A stretch of 6,260 nt of DNA from Campylobacteraceae bacterium (GCA_027079365.1 JALWVW010000128.1:1-6260), one strand, 5' to 3'. Positions 1-5,443 are shown, counted from the first letter of the stretch. Translations and numbers: made by a program. Notes: generated from the letters alone by a model not told the origin.

Positions 1-1
1 A

Positions 2-28
2 AAACTGCATGACAGACTAGTGCAGTTT
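2..28 (-). terminator. Hairpin over the stop codon of the small membrane protein gene, possible intrinsic terminator
   Basis: AAACTGCA at 2-9 and TGCAGTTT at 21-28 are perfect inverted repeats of 8 bp around an 11-base loop. On the minus strand the hairpin includes the last codons and the TAG stop of the 17-223 gene, and its 3' arm runs into four T residues at the window edge. Position and shape fit a Rho-independent terminator. The stem has only three G-C pairs and the rest of any U tract is outside the window, so the call is tentative. Confidence 0.4.
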
Positions 29-223
29 CACCCCTATACCAGGGTTTTCTGCTGTACCGATATAATCACTCGGCATCTCTGAATGGATCACCAGATAGGA
101 GTAGACACCACCCACAATCAATATCCCAGCAATAATTCCTCTGATCGTCCATCGCTTCTCTTTGGATTCGGTATGGGTATAGTCGTCGATTTGATCAAGT
201 GTTGGTTCAGTATTAAAATTCAT
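17..223 (-). CDS. Small single-span membrane protein, function unknown
   Basis: This gene encodes 68 residues. The N-terminal part (1-25) is polar and acidic and ends in a basic cluster, KEKR at 21-24. One hydrophobic helix follows at about 28-46, then a short polar tail with PSDYIGTAENPGIG. By the positive-inside rule the N-terminus should be cytoplasmic and the tail periplasmic. The ATG at 223 is preceded by AAGGAT with suitable spacing, which supports the start and a real gene. I do not recognise the family. Small one-helix proteins of this size are often accessory subunits of respiratory or transport complexes in Campylobacterota, but nothing in the sequence identifies a partner, and genes further downstream on this strand lie outside the window. 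It is divergent from the lipoprotein gene at 319. Confidence 0.72.
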   Translation of the reverse strand: MNFNTEPTLDQIDDYTHTESKEKRWTIRGIIAGILIVGGVYSYLVIHSEMPSDYIGTAENPGIGVKLH

Positions 224-253
224 TTTTTATCCTTATGATTTACATAATGGCAA

Positions 254-259
254 AATATA
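254..259 (-). promoter_or_regulatory. Putative -10 box for the small membrane protein gene
   Basis: On the minus strand this reads TATATT. It would place the transcription start near 247, giving a leader of about 24 bases that contains the AAGGAT ribosome-binding site (229-234). There is no clear -35 box, which is common for the housekeeping sigma factor in this phylum. Confidence 0.4.
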
Positions 260-281
260 CTCTCTCTTTTCTTAAATAAGA

Positions 282-305
282 CTAAAAATATCCGATTATT
301 TTTAG
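282..305. promoter_or_regulatory. AT-rich 9-bp inverted repeat between divergent genes, possible operator
   Basis: CTAAAAATA (282-290) and TATTTTTAG (297-305) form a perfect inverted repeat of 9 bp per arm with a 6-base spacer. It ends one base before the -10 box of the lipoprotein gene and lies upstream of the promoter of the opposite gene. That is a typical place for a regulator binding site. The arms are AT-rich, so chance is not excluded. Confidence 0.35.
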
Positions 306-306
306 C

Positions 307-312
307 TATACT
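307..312 (+). promoter_or_regulatory. -10 box (TATACT) predicting a leaderless lipoprotein mRNA
   Basis: TATACT lies exactly 6 bases before the ATG at 319. With standard spacing, transcription would start at the A of the ATG. There is no Shine-Dalgarno-like sequence before this ATG, which agrees with a leaderless transcript. Confidence 0.5.
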
Positions 313-318
313 TTCACT

Positions 319-1236
319 ATGAAAACAACTCTAATCACACTTCTCCCCTTGTTGGGACTCTTGTTTTTGAATGCCTGTGGAGGCTCTGGCAGTGCCACCA
401 AGTCTCCTACACTTCTTTTTAAATCTGGTTTTGAGAAGGGTGTCTATCTAGGTAAGCCCTACCATGATGGTGGAGGTACTTGGTTTCAAGACATCAAAGG
501 CTCTGACTATCCAGATTTTTCTTGGCCTATACAGCTCTGGGAAAGCAATGCTACCTTTCAAGTCCTGGTAGACAGCAGTCTAGCCTCTAGCAAATATATC
601 ACCAATGAGATCATCTCTACTGCAGGTCACAATGACACTCCTAGCAGAGTCATGCGCTCGACCATTCACAAAGCTGCCGAAGGATGGACGCAAGACCCCT
701 ATATCCTCATGGAAGCCAAAGAGAAGGGAGATCTCTATATCAAATACTGGCTCAAAATGCCAGAGAATCTACCGCAAGTACTTGGTGATGGTTCAAATGA
801 CGATGGTTGGTGCACTTTTTTTGAATGGAAAACCACCACAGACTATCGTATCGCAGCCTATATCTATGTAGACAATCAAAACAAACCCTACTGGTATGTG
901 CACGGAGACAATGTGGCAAGCGACGCAGATGATTTTGTCTATGATGAGTTTTGGCACAGGGAAAACCATACCTACCCCGTACCCGAGAACGAGTGGTTTA
1001 TGGTAGAGTTTTTCTGGCATCGCAGCACAGGAGATGACGGGAGATTCTGGTGGGCAGTGGACGGAAATATTATTGCTGACTATCAAGGTAGCAACAAGAT
1101 CAAAGATCCTATTGACAGAATCATGTTTTTCACCGTTTACTCTGGGAAATACCCACTTACCCAAGAGGTTGATGATATCGTGATCTGGGATGGGTTCCCC
1201 TGTGGCGAAGGAAAAAGTTGTTACAATAAACCATAG
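319..1236 (+). CDS. Outer-membrane lipoprotein with predicted polysaccharide-lyase-like jelly-roll domain
   Basis: This gene encodes 305 residues. Residues 1-19 are a lipoprotein signal peptide (MKTTL, then a Leu-rich core) with lipobox LNAC ending at Cys20. The +2 residue is Gly, so Lol sorting to the outer membrane is expected. After a short Gly/Ser linker the rest looks like a concanavalin-type beta-sandwich: many aromatic, strand-like segments, an FEWKTTTDYRIAAYIYVD segment at 168-185, then EWFMVEFFWHRSTGDDGRFW (226-245) followed by AVDGNIIADYQG, and a closing DDIVIWDGFP at 285-294. The pattern 'E-W-F-x-V-E-F-F ... D-G-R-F-W-x-x-V-D-G' is typical of heparin-lyase-like and alginate/glucuronan-lyase-like sandwiches. 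The fold is inferred from this pattern. I cannot assign a substrate or catalytic residues, and a purely binding role is possible. Cys295 and Cys301 may form a disulfide. The start is fixed by the signal peptide, although no ribosome-binding site precedes it. The LysE-family gene follows after 20 bases and may be co-transcribed. Confidence 0.8.
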   Translation: MKTTLITLLPLLGLLFLNACGGSGSATKSPTLLFKSGFEKGVYLGKPYHDGGGTWFQDIKGSDYPDFSWPIQLWESNATFQVLVDSSLASSKYITNEIISTAGHNDTPSRVMRSTIHKAAEGWTQDPYILMEAKEKGDLYIKYWLKMPENLPQVLGDGSNDDGWCTFFEWKTTTDYRIAAYIYVDNQNKPYWYVHGDNVASDADDFVYDEFWHRENHTYPVPENEWFMVEFFWHRSTGDDGRFWWAVDGNIIADYQGSNKIKDPIDRIMFFTVYSGKYPLTQEVDDIVIWDGFPCGEGKSCYNKP

Positions 1237-1256
1237 AAATAAAGTGAGGAATCCTT

Positions 1257-1883
1257 ATGCTTCCATTAGAAACCATCACCCTCTTTGTCTTCTCTGCTAT
1301 GGCTCTGGCACTCGTACCTGGTCCTGACAATCTCTTCGTATTGACCCAGTCCATGACCAAGGGCGCCCGCGCAGGTATCACTGTGACACTTGGACTCATG
1401 ACAGGACTGATCTTTCACACCACAGCGGTGGCATTGGGGGTGGCTGCGATCTTTCAGACCTCTCAGCTGGCCTTTGATATCCTCAAATACATCGGTGCTG
1501 TCTACCTGCTCTATCTTGCGTATCTCAGCTTTCGGGACTCCTCCAGATTGGATCTGCATACAGAGAAAAACATGCTCTCGCTGGCCAAACTCTACCGCAG
1601 AGGGATCTTCATGAACATCACCAACCCCAAAGTCTCCCTCTTCTTTCTTGCCCTGCTGCCACAGTTCGCAGATGCACACAGAGGCAGTGTGACACTACAG
1701 ATCTTTATGCTTGGCGGGCTTTTTATTCTCTCAGCTTTTATCATTTTTGTTTCCATCTCCCTGCTTGCTGCCAAGATAAGCGCATGGTTTATCCGCACCC
1801 CCAAAGCCAATATCTGGCTCAACCGTATCGCAGGAAGCATTTTTGTAGTACTGGCAGGCAAACTGGCACTTATAGAGAAGTAA
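1257..1883 (+). CDS. LysE/RhtB-family amino-acid exporter
   Basis: This gene encodes 208 residues, the usual length for LysE/RhtB inner-membrane exporters. These proteins expel amino acids such as homoserine, threonine, lysine or leucine, driven by the proton-motive force. The family signature PGPDNLFVL is at residues 21-29, inside or just after the first helix. Further hydrophobic segments are at about 41-66, 71-91, 145-171 and 188-206, and the conserved loop-helix NITNPKVSLFFLALLPQF is at 120-137. A basic loop (KLYRRG, 111-116) precedes that motif. The ATG at 1257 has a strong ribosome-binding site, GTGAGGA, 6 bases upstream. Substrate cannot be read from sequence; RhtB/LeuE-type exporters are the closest by general appearance. 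No terminator is visible between this gene and the lipoprotein gene upstream, so both may share the promoter at 307. Confidence 0.9.
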   Translation: MLPLETITLFVFSAMALALVPGPDNLFVLTQSMTKGARAGITVTLGLMTGLIFHTTAVALGVAAIFQTSQLAFDILKYIGAVYLLYLAYLSFRDSSRLDLHTEKNMLSLAKLYRRGIFMNITNPKVSLFFLALLPQFADAHRGSVTLQIFMLGGLFILSAFIIFVSISLLAAKISAWFIRTPKANIWLNRIAGSIFVVLAGKLALIEK

Positions 1884-1949
1884 ATCCTAAGGGCACCTCA
1901 AGAGCAAATTGGATATAAATACGCATAGATAACATTTGTTAGACCATCG

Positions 1950-1964
1950 CTCTGAGAATCAGAG
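1950..1964. promoter_or_regulatory. 15-base palindrome abutting the glyA -10 box, candidate operator
   Basis: CTCTGA (1950-1955) and TCAGAG (1959-1964) form a perfect 6-bp inverted repeat around GAA. It ends at the base before the TATACT -10 box, so it fills the spacer region of the promoter, where a bound repressor would block RNA polymerase. No T-run follows, so it is not an intrinsic terminator of the upstream gene. The regulator is unknown. Confidence 0.4.
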
Positions 1965-1970
1965 TATACT
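1965..1970 (+). promoter_or_regulatory. -10 box (TATACT) of the glyA promoter
   Basis: TATACT at this place predicts a transcription start near 1977 and a leader of about 35 bases to the glyA start at 2012. A TTGTTA at 1936-1941 is too far away (23 bases) to be a good -35 box. Confidence 0.5.
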
Positions 1971-2011
1971 GTCAAAATCCGATGACCAAATTTATGCACC
2001 AAGGAATATTT

Positions 2012-3262
2012 ATGAGCTACGCTATCGAATCTTTCGACCCTGAGATCTTTGAAACCATTCAGAATGAACTGGAGAGACAGACAGACCATCTGGAGATGAT
2101 CGCTTCTGAAAACTTTACCCAACCAGCAGTCATGGAGGCGATGGGGTCAGTCTTTACCAACAAATATGCCGAAGGGTATCCTTACAAGCGCTATTATGGC
2201 GGATGTGAATTTGCCGACAAAGCAGAGCAGATCGCTATCGACAGAGCCTGCGAGCTCTTTGACTGCAAGTTCGCCAATGTGCAACCACATTCAGGCTCTC
2301 AGGCCAATGGCGCTGTCTATGCTGCCCTGATCAAAGCCGGAGAAAAGATCCTGGGCATGGATCTCAGCCATGGTGGTCACCTCACCCACGGCTCCAAGCC
2401 TAGCTTCTCAGGAAAAAATTACTCCAGCTTCACCTACGGTGTCGAGCTGGATGGTCGCATCAACTATGACAAAGTGATGGAGATCGCCAAGACCGTACAG
2501 CCTAAGATCATCGTCTGTGGGGCTTCTGCCTATGCCAGAGAGATAGATTTTGCCAAGTTTAGAGAGATCGCAGATGAAGTGGGTGCCGTCCTTTTTGCCG
2601 ATATTGCCCATATCGCAGGATTGGTCTGTGCCGGTGAACATCCCAGCCCCTTCCCCTATGCAGATGTCGTCACCACCACCACACACAAAACCCTGGCAGG
2701 TCCTAGAGGTGGCATGATCATGACCAACGATGAGGATATCGCCAAGAAGATCAACTCAGCTATCTTCCCTGGACTCCAGGGTGGCCCACTGGTACATGTC
2801 ATCGCTGCCAAAGCCGTCGGCTTCAAGTACAATCTCAGTCCAGCATGGAAAGTCTATGCCAAACAGGTCAAAGCCAATGCCGCCAAGCTAGCAGAAGTAC
2901 TGGTCGCAAGAGGCTATGATATCGTCTCTGGCGGCACAGACAACCACCTCGTACTGGTCAGCTTCCTCAACAAAGAATTCTCCGGCAAGGATGCAGATGC
3001 TGCCTTGGGTGCCGCAGGTATCACTGTCAACAAAAATACCGTACCTGGCGAAACCCGCTCACCTTTTGTCACCTCGGGTATTCGTATCGGCTCTCCTGCG
3101 CTCACCAGCAGAGGCATGAAAGAGGCAGAATTTGAAGTCATTGCCAACAAGATTGCAGATGTGCTCGACCATATCGACGACCATGCCCTGCATGCCACGA
3201 TCAAAGAGGAGATGAAAGCACTCGCCAGCGACTTTGTCATCTATGACAAACCGATATATTAA
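2012..3262 (+). CDS. glyA: Serine hydroxymethyltransferase
   Basis: GlyA is the cytoplasmic, PLP-dependent enzyme that converts serine and tetrahydrofolate to glycine and 5,10-methylene-tetrahydrofolate, the main entry of one-carbon units. The product is 416 residues, the normal bacterial length, and the chain is complete. Visible family motifs are HLEMIASENFT near the N-terminus, NKYAEGYP followed by KRYYGG at about 50-64, and LFADIAHIAGL (Asp197 and His200, cofactor contacts). The PLP-binding TTTTHKTLAGPRGG places the Schiff-base lysine at 226 with His225 beside it, and SGIRIGSPALTSRG carries the carboxylate-binding arginine near 358. The frame is open from an ATG at 1982, but I chose ATG 2012. 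AAGGA sits 6 bases before it, the product then begins MSYAIESFDPEIF as GlyA proteins usually do, and the 1982 start would lie only about 5 bases from the predicted transcription start. The DUF1882 gene follows after 11 bases, probably in one operon. Confidence 0.97.
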   Translation: MSYAIESFDPEIFETIQNELERQTDHLEMIASENFTQPAVMEAMGSVFTNKYAEGYPYKRYYGGCEFADKAEQIAIDRACELFDCKFANVQPHSGSQANGAVYAALIKAGEKILGMDLSHGGHLTHGSKPSFSGKNYSSFTYGVELDGRINYDKVMEIAKTVQPKIIVCGASAYAREIDFAKFREIADEVGAVLFADIAHIAGLVCAGEHPSPFPYADVVTTTTHKTLAGPRGGMIMTNDEDIAKKINSAIFPGLQGGPLVHVIAAKAVGFKYNLSPAWKVYAKQVKANAAKLAEVLVARGYDIVSGGTDNHLVLVSFLNKEFSGKDADAALGAAGITVNKNTVPGETRSPFVTSGIRIGSPALTSRGMKEAEFEVIANKIADVLDHIDDHALHATIKEEMKALASDFVIYDKPIY

Positions 3263-3266
3263 AAGG
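3261..3266 (+). promoter_or_regulatory. Ribosome-binding site that decides the ATC start of the DUF1882 gene
   Basis: AAAAGG overlaps the last two bases of the glyA stop codon and lies 7 bases before ATC at 3274. This is normal Shine-Dalgarno spacing, and it is the only such element near the 5' end of the open frame. Confidence 0.55.
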
Positions 3267-3273
3267 TTCTCGT

Positions 3274-3777
3274 ATCAAGGTCTTTGATCTAGAGCTTTTT
3301 GACAATCATTACTATGTCAAAAAAGAAGCTATTGTTGCCAAAATCCCTTTTGGCAACCGTACCTTCTATGCCAAATTCGCACGCATAAATGAACCGCTCA
3401 CGCCCTTACTTCTCAAGCAGCACCTCAACAAACAGTATACGATTGCAGCACCACTTCTCAAAAACAACAAAACCAACTATCTAGTCATGGAGTACAAAGG
3501 GGACTCTCATCAAAAGTTTTTCCATCTCATCCAGCATCTTCTCACGACACAGCAGAAAGCAGTGTATCATATCTATCAAGGGAGGACAGAAGATAAAATA
3601 CAGGTCTTTATCGAGGTAAATAGCTACACAATCCGAGAAGCAGAAGAGAGACTGGAAATACTCTCTGCCATACTGGAACAAAAACTGGAAAAAGAGTGGA
3701 AATGCCTACCCTCCTCTTCCTTGCCAGAAGATTACAATATTGTTACCCTACCCTATCAACACCTGCTTGCCAGATAG
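3274..3777 (+). CDS. DUF1882-family protein with apparent ATC start codon
   Basis: The frame is open from just after a TGA at 3244-3246 to TAG at 3775-3777, but it holds no ATG, GTG or TTG before the ATG at 3487. An AAAAGG ribosome-binding site 7 bases before ATC 3274 points to that codon as the start, giving 167 residues. The predicted N-terminus reads (M)KVFDLELFDNHYYVKKEAI, followed by GNRTFYAKFARINEPLT at 27-43. This resembles DUF1882 proteins such as those next to glyA in Campylobacter and Helicobacter (recognised from memory). Those conserved blocks lie wholly upstream of ATG 3487, so starting there would delete the best part of the domain. The function of the family is unknown. No signal peptide or membrane helix is seen, so the protein should be cytoplasmic. 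It lies 11 bases behind glyA and is probably co-transcribed and translationally coupled. A sequencing error or point mutation changing ATG to ATC is the main alternative. Confidence 0.75.
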   Translation: MKVFDLELFDNHYYVKKEAIVAKIPFGNRTFYAKFARINEPLTPLLLKQHLNKQYTIAAPLLKNNKTNYLVMEYKGDSHQKFFHLIQHLLTTQQKAVYHIYQGRTEDKIQVFIEVNSYTIREAEERLEILSAILEQKLEKEWKCLPSSSLPEDYNIVTLPYQHLLAR

Positions 3778-3781
3778 CCGC

Positions 3782-4561
3782 CTAGTCTCGCGCCACTTTC
3801 TCCATAATATCTGCATAAAGATGCGTTGCCTTGTCCATGTTGGCAAAAATATCATTCGCTTTTTTATAGATGATGGCAGGCATATGATCCATAGGAAGCC
3901 CTACGCCCTTCATATTCTCTATATAGAGATAGGCTTTTTCTGCCTTCCCAAGATATTGTGATATTTCTTTTGTATTTTTTTCAAATGACTGTAGTTTCAA
4001 AAACGAGCTTTCATAAGAGAGCATTGTATCCTTGAGTGCCTTTTTAGAGGCATCATTCTGTAACCATAAATTCATGAGATACAGACCCGCAATTCTCTGC
4101 GAAAGCATTCTCTGTCGCCCTGATATGTCTACAATCTCTCCATGGCTTGTGATTGCATCTCTTTTGATCTCTATAACTACTTGATTACTTGTGATTAACA
4201 GTGTATTCAACACAGTACTTAATTTTTCGCATTGCTGCTTTTCCACTTTGGATGACAGAATTCTTTTGGCATTTTTCCATGCCTCCTGCACCTTTCCCAA
4301 TGCAGTTCGAATCTTTACCGCACTGCCATATTTTGCGATGGCTTTGAGGTTCTCTTCAAATTCCTTGAGCACAAGCTCTAGATCTTTCTCAGGATTCTTG
4401 AAGCTGCTGTGCATCCCTATCATCGCATAATCTGCCAACATTCGTTGTGATAGCATTCTCTGTTTGCCTGCGACATCCACTGCGTGCTGCGCATCCAGAA
4501 TCTCTGTAGCCTGAAGTGACATACCCAGAGAGATGGTGATAATTAAAAGTAGTTTTTTCAT
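3782..4561 (-). CDS. Secreted protein with two PilJ/NarX-type sensor domains
   Basis: This gene encodes 259 residues. Residues 1-18 form a Sec signal peptide (MKKLLL, hydrophobic core, cleavage probably after LQA), so the protein is probably periplasmic. There is no other membrane helix and no signalling output domain. Two copies of the PilJ N-terminal/type IV-pili chemotaxis-transducer motif are visible: DVAGKQRMLSQR at 29-40 and DISGRQRMLSQR at 145-156, spaced 116 residues apart. Each begins a mostly helical unit, so the protein looks like a tandem duplication of a four-helix-bundle sensor domain. In NarX/NarQ the related P-box binds nitrate or nitrite, and in PilJ the domain sits in the periplasm. 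A ligand-binding role here is inference only. Upstream of the ATG there is only a weak purine-rich stretch (AGAGAC). Its base composition is visibly more AT-rich than that of glyA. It is convergent with the DUF1882 gene, with 4 bases between the stop codons. Confidence 0.85.
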   Translation of the reverse strand: MKKLLLIITISLGMSLQATEILDAQHAVDVAGKQRMLSQRMLADYAMIGMHSSFKNPEKDLELVLKEFEENLKAIAKYGSAVKIRTALGKVQEAWKNAKRILSSKVEKQQCEKLSTVLNTLLITSNQVVIEIKRDAITSHGEIVDISGRQRMLSQRIAGLYLMNLWLQNDASKKALKDTMLSYESSFLKLQSFEKNTKEISQYLGKAEKAYLYIENMKGVGLPMDHMPAIIYKKANDIFANMDKATHLYADIMEKVARD

Positions 4562-4579
4562 TTCTTGTCTCTATTTGAT

Positions 4580-4597
4580 ATAGATTTCTCAATCTAT
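4580..4597 (-). promoter_or_regulatory. Hairpin with GAGA tetraloop before the PilJ-like gene
   Basis: On the minus strand ATAGATT and AATCTAT pair perfectly (7 bp) around GAGA, a GNRA-type tetraloop. It lies 18 bases before the ATG at 4561 and covers the stop codon of the possible small ORF. No U tract follows, so it is not a terminator. It might stabilise the message or affect ribosome access. The stem has one G-C pair and is weak. Confidence 0.3.
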
Positions 4598-4755
4598 GGA
4601 ATATAGGTGACCCAGCCATCTTTTTCTATCCGTATTTTTGGCAGAAGGAAGATCTGTGGTTTTCCGTCCCTCTCTTTCGAACAGGTTTGGCTTTGACTGG
4701 TAGAATAGTATCGGAAAAATGTCAAAAAGTTGTCAAGACTAAACCATCCCACCAC
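4594..4755 (-). CDS. Possible small ORF or frameshifted tail behind the zinc-ribbon gene
   Basis: The 177 bases between the zinc-ribbon gene and the PilJ-like gene are open in one frame. From GTG at 4755 to TAG at 4594-4596 it would encode 53 residues. The start could also be the TTG at 4758 or the GTG at 4752. The second half reads KERDGKPQIFLLPKIRIEK followed by DGWVTYIP, which looks protein-like (alternating hydrophobic residues, ordinary codons). It overlaps the end of the zinc-ribbon gene by 17 bases in the +1 frame and has no good ribosome-binding site. It may be translationally coupled, or it may be a C-terminal extension of the zinc-ribbon protein separated by a frameshift near the GGTGGTGGG run. 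The opposite strand in the same register is also open, so chance is possible. I do not recognise a family. Confidence 0.35.
   Translation of the reverse strand: MVGWFSLDNFLTFFRYYSTSQSQTCSKERDGKPQIFLLPKIRIEKDGWVTYIP
4707..4736 (-). promoter_or_regulatory. Possible promoter for the PilJ-like gene
   Basis: On the minus strand TTGACA (4736-4731) and GATACT (4712-4707) are separated by 18 bases, an acceptable sigma-70 arrangement. The start would be near 4700, leaving a leader of about 140 bases. A second TTGACA lies 11 bases further on (4725-4720). The region is also inside the possible small ORF, so read-through from the zinc-ribbon gene is the alternative. Confidence 0.3.
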
Positions 4756-5380
4756 CAAGGACCCAGGTCAGAAAATGATCCACAGGGTTTCTATTGGTAT
4801 CCTTGGTATATTTCCGTTCACTGCTACCCTTGAGCCTCTTCGTACCACCCTCTTTGAGCTCTTTCTGCTTGAGGGAAGCATAGGCACTTTTCCACTCAAA
4901 AAGCTGCTGCATCTCACCGCTGTCTAGCCAGATCCCATGCTCTAAGCATCTATCTATCATGACGCCACTGACGGCTGCATAGATTGTTCTGCTCATCTGT
5001 TTGGCACAGACAGGGCAGTGACGATAGGCAGCGTCCGCTTCATACTCCTGCCTGGGGTTATCCAGGATAAAACGCAGGATACTGTAGTCTATCTTATGCA
5101 CGACTCCGGTCTGATGTCGTATCGTATGCTGCAGATCCTCTTCGGAGATGAAAACACCATCACAGGCAGCGCAGCGATGCACTATGATCTCCTCTCCAAC
5201 ACCTATGTCAATCTGCTCCATCTCCACCTCACAGCTGGGACAGTGCAGTGATACCGTAGCTCTGCTTTTGCCAAAGCTTATCTTCTCCAGTGCCGAGAGG
5301 TTTAGTGGATTGCGCCTACCGCAGTAGTCACATACCAGACCTCGCTTGGGCATGGGGGCACCACAATAGATACATTTCAT
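4739..5380 (-). CDS. Zinc-ribbon protein with tandem zf-TFIIB domains
   Basis: This gene encodes 213 residues, predicted cytoplasmic, with three zinc-binding modules. The N-terminal ribbon has C3-x2-C6 and C17-x2-C20. A first zf-TFIIB-like ribbon has C47-x2-C50 and C70-x2-C73, then GVFISEEDLQ. A second has C122-x2-C125 and C145-x2-H148, then GIWLDSGEMQQLF, the classic zf-TFIIB ending. His148 replaces the usual last cysteine. Residues 165-200 are a charged, probably disordered Lys/Glu-rich linker, and the tail is VDHFLTWVLGGGMV. Function is not known; a nucleic-acid or protein-binding role is inference. The frame is open to an ATG at 5470, but I chose ATG 5380 because AAGGAAG lies 8 bases upstream. 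The promoter at 5412-5417 also predicts a transcription start near 5405, downstream of the ATGs at 5470 and 5413. It is divergent from azlC. Confidence 0.85.
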   Translation of the reverse strand: MKCIYCGAPMPKRGLVCDYCGRRNPLNLSALEKISFGKSRATVSLHCPSCEVEMEQIDIGVGEEIIVHRCAACDGVFISEEDLQHTIRHQTGVVHKIDYSILRFILDNPRQEYEADAAYRHCPVCAKQMSRTIYAAVSGVMIDRCLEHGIWLDSGEMQQLFEWKSAYASLKQKELKEGGTKRLKGSSERKYTKDTNRNPVDHFLTWVLGGGMV

Positions 5381-5411
5381 CGTACACACTTCCTTGGCAA
5401 CTTTTTCCGCC

Positions 5412-5417
5412 ATTATA
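5412..5417 (-). promoter_or_regulatory. -10 box (TATAAT) of the zinc-ribbon gene
   Basis: The minus strand reads TATGGTATAATGG, a perfect -10 hexamer. The predicted start near 5405 gives a 25-base leader containing the ribosome-binding site AAGGAAG (5395-5389). The -35 region at 17-base spacing is only a T-run (5440-5435). Confidence 0.6.
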
Positions 5418-5443
5418 CCATAGCTCCGTTTGACAAAAAAGGA

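Noticed and set aside
793..1164. Long antisense frame inside the lipoprotein gene
   Set aside because: It lies wholly within a well-supported gene, has no ribosome-binding site or recognisable domain, and is best explained as a codon shadow.
1266..1679. 137-codon antisense frame inside the LysE-family gene
   Set aside because: The sense strand carries clear family motifs; the antisense product has no recognisable feature.
1884..1949. Search for a terminator or small RNA after the LysE-family gene
   Set aside because: I found no stable hairpin followed by a T-run and no recognisable RNA motif.
1982..2011. Upstream in-frame ATG that would extend GlyA by 10 residues
   Set aside because: No ribosome-binding site stands before it, it lies about 5 bases from the predicted transcription start, and ATG 2012 has AAGGA at ideal spacing and gives the usual GlyA N-terminus.
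3740..3961. Plus-strand 73-codon frame across the convergent gene ends
   Set aside because: It overlaps the end of the DUF1882 gene and the antisense of the PilJ-like gene, with no ribosome-binding site.
4389..4619. Minus-strand 76-codon frame starting MAGSPIFHRL
   Set aside because: It overlaps most of the N-terminal part of the PilJ-like gene in another frame, has no ribosome-binding site, and turns into low-quality composition rich in Cys, Arg and Gln.
4562..4738. Riboswitch in the leader of the PilJ-like gene
   Set aside because: I looked for c-di-GMP and other common riboswitch core motifs and saw none; the stretch reads better as a small open frame.
5430..5435. Perfect TTGACA upstream of azlC
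   Set aside because: Only 8 bases separate it from the TATAAT box, too few for a -35/-10 pair, and no other -10 box lies at a proper distance.
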